DNA of 13,010 nt from an uncultured bacterium (GCA_903933085.1 CAIZIN010000046.1:1-13010), one strand, 5' to 3'; counted from the stretch's first letter, positions 6,620 through 11,766 are shown. A program made the numbers and translations. The notes: generated by a model from the sequence alone, not told the origin.

Positions 6620-6868
6620 TTAAGTGTGTTTCTGACAGTTGATTGCCAAATGAATAGCTGTGATAACCACTTGCATTTCCTTAGGAACTGAATCTGTAAG
6701 AACAAATTTTTCTTGAGCTGGGAGATTTATATTGTTCACACACCATTCACCTTTATTTGTCTTTTCGAGTAGAATTGCCTCGGTTGGTGATACCACAATG
6801 CAAACATGTTCACTAGAAAGTTCTCTTAAGGTGAATCTGTCAAATAATTCAAGGATGATTTTAGCCAT
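6620..6868 (-). CDS. Small gene C: orphan protein related to gene D product
   Basis: This 82-residue soluble protein is not recognised. It lacks a signal peptide or membrane helix. The segment HVCIVVSPTEAILLEK (about 21-36) aligns with YCIFISPKSAIFYK in the neighbouring gene D protein. PKEMQVVITAIHLAI near the C-terminus aligns with IPIQVVDIFECVRLAL. The two are therefore probably diverged paralogues arranged in tandem. Both halves look like a beta hairpin followed by a C-terminal helix. An exact TTGACA -35 box and a dedicated terminator bound the gene, so it is its own transcription unit. It sits between dprA and topA, with no evident link to either. The first ATG of the frame is used; no Shine-Dalgarno site is obvious. 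Confidence 0.72.
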   Translation of the reverse strand: MAKIILELFDRFTLRELSSEHVCIVVSPTEAILLEKTNKGEWCVNNINLPAQEKFVLTDSVPKEMQVVITAIHLAINCQKHT

Positions 6869-6920
6869 ATATTTAATGAATTATGTTCTTTTGAGGAAGT
6901 AGCTCCTCTTTCTGATTTAG

Positions 6921-6949
6921 ATATTGCTCGCAGAAATGGGATTTGTCAA
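6921..6949 (-). promoter_or_regulatory. Promoter of small gene C
   Basis: On the minus strand an exact TTGACA (6949 to 6944) is followed after 17 bp by CAATAT (6926 to 6921), a weak 3/6 -10 match. The predicted leader of about 45 bases contains a small hairpin, GAGGA/TCCTC with a GCTACT loop. Confidence 0.5.
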
Positions 6950-6954
6950 ATCAG

Positions 6955-6990
6955 ATAAGAAAAACACCTCAATGTTGTGCATTGAGGTGT
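6955..6990 (-). terminator. Terminator of small gene D
   Basis: A perfect 11-bp stem, ACACCTCAATG (minus strand 6990 to 6980) with CATTGAGGTGT (6974 to 6964), has a 5-base loop and is followed by TTTTCTTATC. It starts 8 bases after the gene D stop codon. The gene C promoter lies immediately beyond it. Confidence 0.9.
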
Positions 6991-6998
6991 GGGCGACA

Positions 6999-7325
6999 TT
7001 ACGGTGTTGGTGGGCGCGATATTGATGCAGTCGGCAGTACTGGCGGAGCCTTTGGCTTGCCGGAGAATGGGAAGAACTTAAGTCCCAAAGCAAGTCGAAC
7101 ACATTCGAAAATGTCTACAACTTGGATTGGAATACCTTTAGCATCCGAGATAAGTGTGGGGGTATAGCTCGAAACTTGAGCTTCAGAGACGTCCCTCAAA
7201 CTTTTTGTCGAGTTTCCCTTTTGTCCAACTTTGTAAAAGATGGCGCTTTTGGGGCTGATAAAAATGCAGTATTCTCCCTTTTCGTGAGTTTGGAATACAT
7301 CGCCTTTTTCTGGGATAATCTTCAT
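6999..7325 (-). CDS. Small gene D: orphan protein related to gene C product
   Basis: This 108-residue protein is not recognised and has no membrane helix or signal peptide. The N-terminal half (GDVFQTHEKGEYCIFISPKS, residues 8-27, then AIFYK) looks like beta strands. A C-terminal helix region contains IPIQVVDIFECVRLALGL, and the tail is proline-rich (GKPKAPPVLP...RPPTP). Both conserved patches align with the gene C protein, and GDVFQ...IFYK also loosely fits the GSM...MYYK block of gene B. A good promoter (TTGACA, 17 bp, CATTAT), a leader of about 42 bases and an 11-bp-stem terminator make it a stand-alone unit. A plus-strand frame across this locus (7122-7529) is rejected because every expression signal is on the minus strand. 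Confidence 0.75.
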   Translation of the reverse strand: MKIIPEKGDVFQTHEKGEYCIFISPKSAIFYKVGQKGNSTKSLRDVSEAQVSSYTPTLISDAKGIPIQVVDIFECVRLALGLKFFPFSGKPKAPPVLPTASISRPPTP

Positions 7326-7373
7326 ATTTTTGTTACTGTTTCACTCGAGGAAACCATTCCCCGTTCTTTTTGC

Positions 7374-7402
7374 ATAATGCCAGAAGGAAGGCTGTTTGTC
7401 AA
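7374..7402 (-). promoter_or_regulatory. Promoter of small gene D
   Basis: On the minus strand an exact TTGACA (7402 to 7397) is followed after 17 bp by CATTAT (7379 to 7374), a 4/6 -10 match. The leader of about 42 bases contains GTTTC/GAAAC flanking CTCGAGT, which could form a small hairpin. Confidence 0.7.
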
Positions 7403-7404
7403 CA

Positions 7405-7439
7405 TAAAGAAAAAGTCATTCATGTTACTGAACGACTTT
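7405..7439 (-). terminator. Terminator of small gene E
   Basis: On the minus strand AAAGTCGTTCA pairs with TGAATGACTTT over 11 bp with one wobble and a 6-base loop, followed by TTCTTTATG. It begins 8 bases after the gene E stop codon, and the gene D -35 box lies only 3 bases beyond it. Confidence 0.85.
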
Positions 7440-7446
7440 CGATACT

Positions 7447-7695
7447 TTACCCTAAAGCTCGTGGAGGGCTTCCTGTCGGATCGTCATCAGGGTTTGCAAC
7501 TGATTCGATACTTTCGAAGGTGCGACTAGCGAAGTTGATACCCTGATCATTGAACGGGCGTGTTCCTCGCACTGGTGTGATATTCTCCAACCACAGGGTT
7601 GTACCAATGCAACTTACTAATGTTCCAACAAAGTTTGTCTTGTGTGGTTCTGTAGTCTTGATCATAACTCTTAATCCTATCAAGTGATGAAACAT
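7447..7695 (-). CDS. Small gene E: orphan protein
   Basis: This 82-residue protein is not recognised. The start at 7695 is preferred over an internal ATG at 7665 because AGGAG lies exactly 6 bases upstream, the clearest Shine-Dalgarno site in the window. The central part (NFVGTLVSCIGTTLWLENIT, about 21-40) alternates hydrophobic and polar residues like a beta sheet. The C-terminal third is polar and acidic (NPDDDPTGSPP). There is no membrane helix. An exact TTGACA promoter lies immediately after the dprA stop codon, and a terminator follows the gene, so it is independent of dprA. No convincing similarity to C or D was seen. Function unknown. Confidence 0.7.
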   Translation of the reverse strand: MFHHLIGLRVMIKTTEPHKTNFVGTLVSCIGTTLWLENITPVRGTRPFNDQGINFASRTFESIESVANPDDDPTGSPPRALG

Positions 7696-7731
7696 ATTTA
7701 TCTCCTAGGTTTAGTTGAACTATACAAGTGT

Positions 7732-7759
7732 ATATTAGTAGGTGTAGAAAATATGTCAA
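7732..7759 (-). promoter_or_regulatory. Promoter of small gene E
   Basis: On the minus strand an exact TTGACA (7759 to 7754) is followed after 16 bp by TAATAT (7737 to 7732), a 4/6 -10 match. It starts 11 bases beyond the dprA stop codon. TATAGT nearer the gene (7724 to 7719) is an alternative -10 box. Confidence 0.55.
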
Positions 7760-7770
7760 ACATATTTAAA

Positions 7771-8625
7771 TTATTTCAAACTCACTAGTCCTGATGTTTC
7801 TTGTATAAAACCTTTAATCTCTAACATCATCAAAATTGAATTTAATGTTTGGATTTCAATTCTGGCTTTTTCAAAAAGCTCATCACGAGAAATTGGTGAG
7901 TCTAAAAGGTTTAATATTTTTAATTCATCGGGAGTACATTCATCGAAATTTAAAGTTTGCTGTTCTGGTTCAAGGTGTAGGGCTTCGAGTAAATCGTTTA
8001 CACAAGTAATTGGTGTGGCCCCAAGACGAATGAGCATGTGTGGACCCTCAGAGGCTTTTGAAAAAATAGAACCAGGAATAGCAAATACATCTTTGTTGTA
8101 ATCGGTGGCAAGACGAGAAGTAATGAGTGTTCCAGATTTTTTTTCAGCTTCTATCACCAGCACAGCATCAGCAAGTCCTGCCATGATTCTATTTCTTCTT
8201 GGAAAACTGTAGGGTGTTGCATGAAAGTCTGGTTCAAATTCTGAAAGTAAACCACCGCCTTTTTCAATAATTTCTTTTGCTAGATTTAAATGTGAAGTGG
8301 GGTAGAGTACAGACTCATCAAGTCCTGAGCCGGGAATAGCAATTGTTTGAATATTATTAGCGAGTGCAGATCGATGGGCTATAGAATCAATACCAAGAGC
8401 CAGGCCAGAAAGAATTGTTACAGGCTGTCCTTTTAATCCTTCAATCAATTTCTCACAAACCTCTTTCCCATAGTTGGAATATTTTCGTGAGCCAACTACA
8501 GCCAAAAGCCTATTACCTTCAGTTGGCATATTACCTACCAAATACATTTGCTCTGGTGGCTGTGGAATTTCCATTAAACTTTCCGGAATTTCCTCGCGTG
8601 ATAGTTTTTTGATTTCGAGTCGCAT
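7771..8625 (-). CDS. dprA: DNA-processing protein DprA/Smf
   Basis: This 284-residue DprA protein binds incoming single-stranded DNA and loads RecA during natural transformation. The Rossmann-like domain shows the family signatures in order: VVGSRKYS (43-50), SGLALGIDSIAH (73-84), GLDESVLYP (101-109), GGGLLSEF (123-130), FPRRNRIMAGL (141-151), EKKSGTLITS (161-170) and FAIPGS (181-186). The last 55 residues resemble the DprA winged-helix domain. The N-terminal SAM-like domain of longer homologues is absent, so the protein is short. The ATG is supported by GAGGAA 4 bases upstream. That ribosome-binding site abuts a 74-bp palindromic element, and the nearest good -10 boxes (TATAAT, 8726-8721 and 8736-8731 on the minus strand) lie beyond it. 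The mRNA leader therefore probably contains the whole element. Confidence 0.95.
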   Translation of the reverse strand: MRLEIKKLSREEIPESLMEIPQPPEQMYLVGNMPTEGNRLLAVVGSRKYSNYGKEVCEKLIEGLKGQPVTILSGLALGIDSIAHRSALANNIQTIAIPGSGLDESVLYPTSHLNLAKEIIEKGGGLLSEFEPDFHATPYSFPRRNRIMAGLADAVLVIEAEKKSGTLITSRLATDYNKDVFAIPGSIFSKASEGPHMLIRLGATPITCVNDLLEALHLEPEQQTLNFDECTPDELKILNLLDSPISRDELFEKARIEIQTLNSILMMLEIKGFIQETSGLVSLK

Positions 8626-8635
8626 GTTGTTCCTC

Positions 8636-8709
8636 TGTCATTCCGGCGAAGGCCGGAATCCAGTCTGAAAATTCTAGACTTGGATCCCCGGGAGTACCCG
8701 AGGATGACA
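8636..8709. mobile_element. MITE-like pair of palindromic repeats at dprA
   Basis: Two copies of the unit face each other, giving a 74-bp inverted repeat that starts TGTCAT and ends ATGACA. The left copy has a perfect stem (TTCCGGC, GAAG, GCCGGAA). The right copy has stem CGGG/CCCG around AGTA with one mismatch outside it. Between them, ATCCAGTCT and AGACTTGGAT are again inverted. The left inner flank (AATCCAGTCTGAAAATTCT) matches the reverse complement of the right end of the GIY-YIG element (11671-11688 region) except for one base. It therefore looks like a gene-less derivative of that element. Confidence 0.7.
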
Positions 8710-8767
8710 TACGTATAAAAATTATACCAAATTATAATCACAAAAACTTTAATTACTTTTAAATGTT

Positions 8768-8915
8768 GTACGCATCTAAGTGCGCGACCGCGCAATTAGA
8801 TGTATTTGATTTTTATATGTATCTAATATTCACGGTCGTGAATATTAGATACATAGATATTCTTGGTCTTTTGGTACTATGCAGATTAGTGACGGCCGTT
8901 ACTAATCTGCATAGT
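8768..8915. repeat. Cluster of three long palindromes with a shared centre
   Basis: Three palindromes stand in the gene-free region between divergent dprA and serS. P1 (8772-8803) has 16-base arms with two mismatches. P2 (8816-8855) has perfect 19-base arms and a GT spacer. P3 (8876-8915) has 20-base arms with one G/T mismatch. P2 and P3 are both exactly 40 bp. The centres are CGGTCG (P1 on the minus strand, P2) and CGGCCG (P3), while the arms differ. ATCTAAT occurs in the arms of P1 and P2. None is followed by a T-tract, and the nearest genes diverge, so terminators are unlikely. The rest of the 8626-9066 gap holds the element at 8636-8709, the heptads at 8930-8990, the palindrome at 8992-9021 and the serS promoter. 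Confidence 0.85.
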
Positions 8916-8929
8916 GAATTATTGTTTAT

Positions 8930-8990
8930 AATTTAAAATTTTGAATTTAGTATTTGTTTCGGATTTCGTGCTTCGAATTTCGGATTTTAC
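8930..8990 (+). repeat. Longest heptanucleotide repeat array
   Basis: About eight units keep a 7-bp phase. It begins AATTTAA, AATTTTG (8930, 8937) and AATTTAG (8944), then passes through TATTTGT into TTCGGAT (8958, 8979), TTCGTGC (8965) and TTCGAAT (8972). The second half (8957-8988) is nearly the same as the array inside topA. It ends directly against the palindromic repeat at 8992. Confidence 0.72.
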
Positions 8991-8991
8991 C

Positions 8992-9021
8992 GACTGGATT
9001 CCCGCCTTCGCGGGAATGACA
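8992..9021 (+). repeat. Solo palindromic repeat upstream of serS
   Basis: ACTGGATTCCCGC, CTTC loop, GCGGGAATGACA, with a perfect stem (TTCCCGC/GCGGGAA). It is the clearest consensus copy. It immediately follows the heptad array and precedes the serS promoter by about 28 bases. Confidence 0.85.
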
Positions 9022-9048
9022 CAGCCTATAGCCATAAATACACAATTT

Positions 9049-9061
9049 TGTTATTATAGGA
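9049..9061 (+). promoter_or_regulatory. serS extended -10 element and/or AGGA ribosome-binding site
   Basis: TGTTATTAT (9049-9057) fits an extended -10 (TGn plus TATTAT) and lies 9 bases before the ATG. AGGA (9058-9061) stands 5 bases before the same ATG and could be a ribosome-binding site if transcription starts further upstream. Both cannot function on the same transcript. Confidence 0.45.
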
Positions 9062-9066
9062 CTAAT

Positions 9067-10428
9067 ATGTTAGACATTAAATTCATCAGAGATAACAAAG
9101 AGCTTATTACCCTTGGTGCACAAAAAAAGCGTATGGACTTCAATGTCGATGCGCTTATCGAAGTCGACGACAAAAGACGAGAGCTTCTTGCTTCTATTGA
9201 AAAAAAGAAAGCTGAGCAGAATGATGTTAGCCGAAAAATTATTGGTACTCCTCAGGAAGAAAAAGACAAATTTGTTTATGCGATGCAACTTGTAAAAAAT
9301 GATTTACAAAAAGAAGAAGAAAAATTGAAAGAAGTAATGGCTGAATGGCAGAAGCTTATGGTTCAAGTTCCAAACATTCCTGATATGACTGTGCCAGAAG
9401 GTGAGAGTGATGCTGACAATCAAGAAGTTAAAACTTGGGGAAATATTCCAGAATTTTCATTTACACCAAAAAGTCACATAGAGCTTTCTGCTCTACATGA
9501 TATGGCGGACTTTGAAAGAGGCACTAAAGTTTCTGGTTTCCGTGGATATTTTTTGAAAAATGATGGAGCAAGATTGAGTATGGCTTTATGGCAATACGGT
9601 ATGGAATTTTTTGCAGCTCGAGGACTTGACCCGATGATTGTTCCTGCCTTGGTAAGACGAGAATCTTTACTTGGTACAGGTTATCTTCCTCAAGGTGAAG
9701 AAGATTTATATAAAACACAAGACAATGATTATTTAGCAGGTACTGGTGAGGTTGCTACAATGAACTATTATGCCGATGAAGTTTTGGATATTAAAGATCT
9801 TCCAAAAAAGATGCTTTCATTTTCTTCATGTTTTAGACGAGAGGCAGGAAGTCATGGTAAAGACACAAAAGGTTTAATGCGAGTACATGAGTTTTATAAA
9901 CTAGAACAAGTGGTGCTTTGTGAAGCAAGTCATGAGATTTCTGTAAAATATCATGAAGAGATAAATTCAAATACAGAAGCCTTCATTCAAAGTTTGGGTA
10001 TTCCGTATCACACTGTTGCAAACTGTGGTGGTGACCTTGGTCTTGGTCAGGTGAAAAAGTATGATATTGAGCTTTGGATTCCGTCCGAAAAAACATATCG
10101 AGAAATTAGTTCCGCTTCATATTTTCATGATTTCCAAGCAAGACGATTAAATATTCGTTATCGAGATGCAGAAGGTAAAATGCGTTTTGTTCACTCCTTG
10201 AACTGTACAGCTATTCCAACTCCTCGTTCATTGATTGCGATAATGGAAAATTATCAACAAGAAGATGGTTCAATTTTGGTGCCCGAAGTTCTTCAGAAAT
10301 ATATGGGGAAAAGTGTAATTGGAAAAAAGAATGAGATAGTTCCTGAAACTATAGTTGAAGCCGAAAAAACAATTGAATCTACAACTGAAAATGTAACTGG
10401 AAATATAGATGGCCAGGATCAAATATAG
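9067..10428 (+). CDS. serS: Seryl-tRNA synthetase
   Basis: This 453-residue class II synthetase charges tRNA-Ser with serine. The N-terminal arm (about 1-105) is rich in Lys/Glu heptads, as expected of the tRNA-binding coiled coil. The catalytic core has motif 2 at SSCFRREAGSHGKDTKGL (253-270), with the class II arginine in FRREA, and motif 3 at PTPRSLIAIMENYQ (384-397). The serine-binding TxE loop reads TGE (226-228) where TAE is usual. An acidic tail of about 40 residues (414-453) follows the normal end (QKYMGK). An upstream extension of the frame to 8941 is rejected because it translates the heptad array and the palindrome. The last 20 bases overlap the next gene in another frame, suggesting translational coupling. 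Confidence 0.95.
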   Translation: MLDIKFIRDNKELITLGAQKKRMDFNVDALIEVDDKRRELLASIEKKKAEQNDVSRKIIGTPQEEKDKFVYAMQLVKNDLQKEEEKLKEVMAEWQKLMVQVPNIPDMTVPEGESDADNQEVKTWGNIPEFSFTPKSHIELSALHDMADFERGTKVSGFRGYFLKNDGARLSMALWQYGMEFFAARGLDPMIVPALVRRESLLGTGYLPQGEEDLYKTQDNDYLAGTGEVATMNYYADEVLDIKDLPKKMLSFSSCFRREAGSHGKDTKGLMRVHEFYKLEQVVLCEASHEISVKYHEEINSNTEAFIQSLGIPYHTVANCGGDLGLGQVKKYDIELWIPSEKTYREISSASYFHDFQARRLNIRYRDAEGKMRFVHSLNCTAIPTPRSLIAIMENYQQEDGSILVPEVLQKYMGKSVIGKKNEIVPETIVEAEKTIESTTENVTGNIDGQDQI

Positions 10429-11248
10429 ATCAGCAGAAGTTTGGGAAAGACGTCGTCTTTTTGCAAAAAGAATGACACTGATTTTTGGTGCATTAATTAT
10501 TTTAATTATTGTCGGTGTAGTTTTACTGCTTCGAATTGGTGCTATTCAAATTAAAGAAACAAATATTGAAGGCGCGAATATTATAGATAAAAATGAAATT
10601 CAAAATACTGTAGATGAATCTTTGTCTGGAAATTATCTCTGGGTTATTCCAAAATCTAATACTTTTCTATATAGTGTAAAAAAATTAAACAGTACTTTAA
10701 TACAAAGATTCCCAGGAATTTCTACTTTGAGTATTAGTCGAGTTGGTTTTAAGAAAATCTCAATAAAAATTGGAGAAAGAAAACCAGAAGCACTTTGGTG
10801 TAGTGATGCAAAAGAGGGTGATGTTCCAGAATGCTATTTCGTTGATAATTCTGGTATTGTTTTTGCTAGAGCGCCTTTCTTTTCAGGTAATGTATATTTT
10901 ATGTATAGGGGCAAATTAGATAAAGAAGATCCTCTAGGTGCTCAAATTTTTACCGTTAAAGATTTTTTGGTCTTTCAAGCTTTTATTAAACAGACAACAA
11001 ATAAGTTAGGTATTTCTATTGTTGGTGCAGAATTAAAAGAACAAGGTGATTTTGACCTTTTGCTTTCCTCTGGTGTCCGTATATTATTGAATAGAAAGAT
11101 GTCTTATGATGATATATACAATAATATGTTCACTATCATTAAAAGTAAGGAATTTTCTTCCTCCACATCAACATTGAATTCTTTAGATTATATAGATATG
11201 CGTTTTGGAAATAAAATTTTTTATAAAGCAAAAATAGGTATAAAATAA
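10409..11248 (+). CDS. FtsQ/DivIB-like POTRA-domain division protein
   Basis: This 279-residue type II single-pass membrane protein has the FtsQ/DivIB layout: a basic cytoplasmic tail (RRRLFAKR, 14-21), one transmembrane helix (about 22-43) and an extracytoplasmic POTRA-like domain starting IQIKETNIEGANIIDKNEI (47-65). A beta-rich region with FVDNSGIVFARAP follows, as in the FtsQ family. FtsQ/DivIB links FtsL-FtsB to the septal synthase in other bacteria. The identification rests on layout and motif pattern, since FtsQ sequences diverge fast; another POTRA-bearing envelope protein is possible, so no symbol is given. The start overlaps the last 20 bases of serS, so both are probably read from one mRNA. 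A palindromic element begins 4 bases after the stop codon. Confidence 0.75.
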   Translation: MARIKYRSAEVWERRRLFAKRMTLIFGALIILIIVGVVLLLRIGAIQIKETNIEGANIIDKNEIQNTVDESLSGNYLWVIPKSNTFLYSVKKLNSTLIQRFPGISTLSISRVGFKKISIKIGERKPEALWCSDAKEGDVPECYFVDNSGIVFARAPFFSGNVYFMYRGKLDKEDPLGAQIFTVKDFLVFQAFIKQTTNKLGISIVGAELKEQGDFDLLLSSGVRILLNRKMSYDDIYNNMFTIIKSKEFSSSTSTLNSLDYIDMRFGNKIFYKAKIGIK

Positions 11249-11273
11249 AGGGTGTCATTCCTGCGAAGGCAGG

Positions 11274-11360
11274 TGAAATCTGATGGGTATCAGATTGCAA
11301 GACCGGAGCCTGTCGAGGCGAGGTGTGTTCAGAAGATTTTTCATCAGAAAAATACTTGTG
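11274..11360. repeat. 87-base insertion splitting the left palindromic end
   Basis: Between GCAGG and AATCCAGTCT, contiguous in every intact copy, lie 87 extra bases with two hairpins of their own. One is AATCTGAT/ATCAGATT around GGGT (11277-11296). The other is GCCT/AGGC around GTCG (11308-11319). The boundaries both read GTGAA, which may be a short duplication. Confidence 0.5.
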
Positions 11361-11380
11361 AATCCAGTCTTATTGAATTT

Positions 11381-11668
11381 ATGAAGAATTATTATGTATA
11401 TATTCTAGCGAGTGGTAAAAATGGAACTTTGTACATCGGAGTGACTAATAATTTAGAGCGTAGAATTGATGAACATAAAGGTAAGGTAGTAGATGGGTTT
11501 ACTAAGAAATACAACATAAGCACACTTGTATATTTTGAATCAACAGATGATGTAGAGAGTGCTATATCTAGAGAAAAAGCATTGAAGATGTGGAAACGAC
11601 AATGGAAATTGAGCTTAATTGAAAGCATTAATCCAAACTGGAATGATTTAAGTTTAGATTTTTATTAA
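11381..11668 (+). CDS. Single-domain GIY-YIG endonuclease
   Basis: This 95-residue protein consists of one GIY-YIG domain, the size of the stand-alone YhbQ/UvrC-N-like subfamily. The two signature tyrosines are in YVYIL (5-9) and LYIGVTNNLERR (17-28). R27/R28 and the metal-binding glutamate E65 (SREKALKMW, 63-71) complete the expected catalytic set. The C-terminal LIESINPNWNDL is typical of the subfamily. The start at 11381 is chosen because the longer frame from 11252 would translate the palindromic repeat and the inserted hairpins. No Shine-Dalgarno site is seen. Inverted palindromic repeats flank the gene, suggesting that the nuclease and repeats form one mobile unit; known members of the family have varied or unassigned roles. 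Confidence 0.9.
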   Translation: MKNYYVYILASGKNGTLYIGVTNNLERRIDEHKGKVVDGFTKKYNISTLVYFESTDDVESAISREKALKMWKRQWKLSLIESINPNWNDLSLDFY

Positions 11669-11678
11669 GAATATTTTC

Positions 11679-11709
11679 AGACTGGATTCCTGCCTTCGCA
11701 GGAATGACA
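11679..11709 (+). repeat. Right palindromic end of the GIY-YIG element
   Basis: AGACTGGATTCCTGC, CTTC, GCAGGAATGACA, with a perfect TTCCTGC/GCAGGAA stem. It starts 11 bases after the nuclease stop codon. Confidence 0.85.
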
Positions 11710-11729
11710 GACGGTATGACAAAAAACAG

Positions 11730-11758
11730 GTGACGTTTTTAGTGAATGGAAGTATAAT
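11730..11758 (+). promoter_or_regulatory. Promoter of the membrane protein/Clp-like operon
   Basis: GTGACG (11730-11735, 4/6 to the -35 consensus), 17 bp, perfect TATAAT (11753-11758). Only 8 bases separate the -10 box from the ATG at 11767, so transcription should begin at or within a base or two of the start codon. Confidence 0.65.
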
Positions 11759-11766
11759 AGTGAAGT

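Larger units (their letters stand above)
11253..11709 (+). mobile_element. Candidate GIY-YIG mobile element with palindromic inverted ends
   Basis: The 457-bp segment starts TGTCATTCCTGCGAAGGCAG and ends with its inverted counterpart (CCTGCCTTCGCAGGAATGACA region, 11689-11709). A 95-codon GIY-YIG nuclease gene lies between them. Both ends carry the same stem variant (CCTGC/GCAGG), different from every other copy here. The left end is split: its AATCCAGTCT half is displaced to 11361-11370 by an 87-base insertion. No clear target-site duplication is visible. It lies in the gap between the ftsQ-like gene and the next promoter. Confidence 0.65.

Noticed and set aside
7334..7350. GTTTCACTCGAGGAAAC, which resembles the ParB-binding parS site
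   Set aside because: The parS consensus has GTTTCACGTGAAAC without extra central bases. Here the spacing is 3 bases longer and the symmetry is imperfect, and the site lies in the leader of gene D, far from parB.
7122..7529. 135-codon open frame on the plus strand
   Set aside because: It overlaps genes D and E, whose promoters and terminators are all on the minus strand. It has no promoter or ribosome-binding site of its own.
8768..8915. CRISPR array or ordinary terminators as an explanation of the three palindromes
   Set aside because: There are no identical direct repeats with unique spacers, no cas genes and no T-tracts, and the flanking genes diverge from this region.
8941..9066. N-terminal extension of SerRS from an upstream ATG
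   Set aside because: The extra 42 codons translate the heptad array and the palindromic repeat. The SerRS family starts at the MLDIKFIRDN ATG, which has an extended -10 element or AGGA just upstream.
11252..11380. N-terminal extension of the GIY-YIG protein
   Set aside because: The extension is translated repeat sequence (palindrome plus the inserted hairpins). The GIY-YIG domain begins right after the ATG at 11381.
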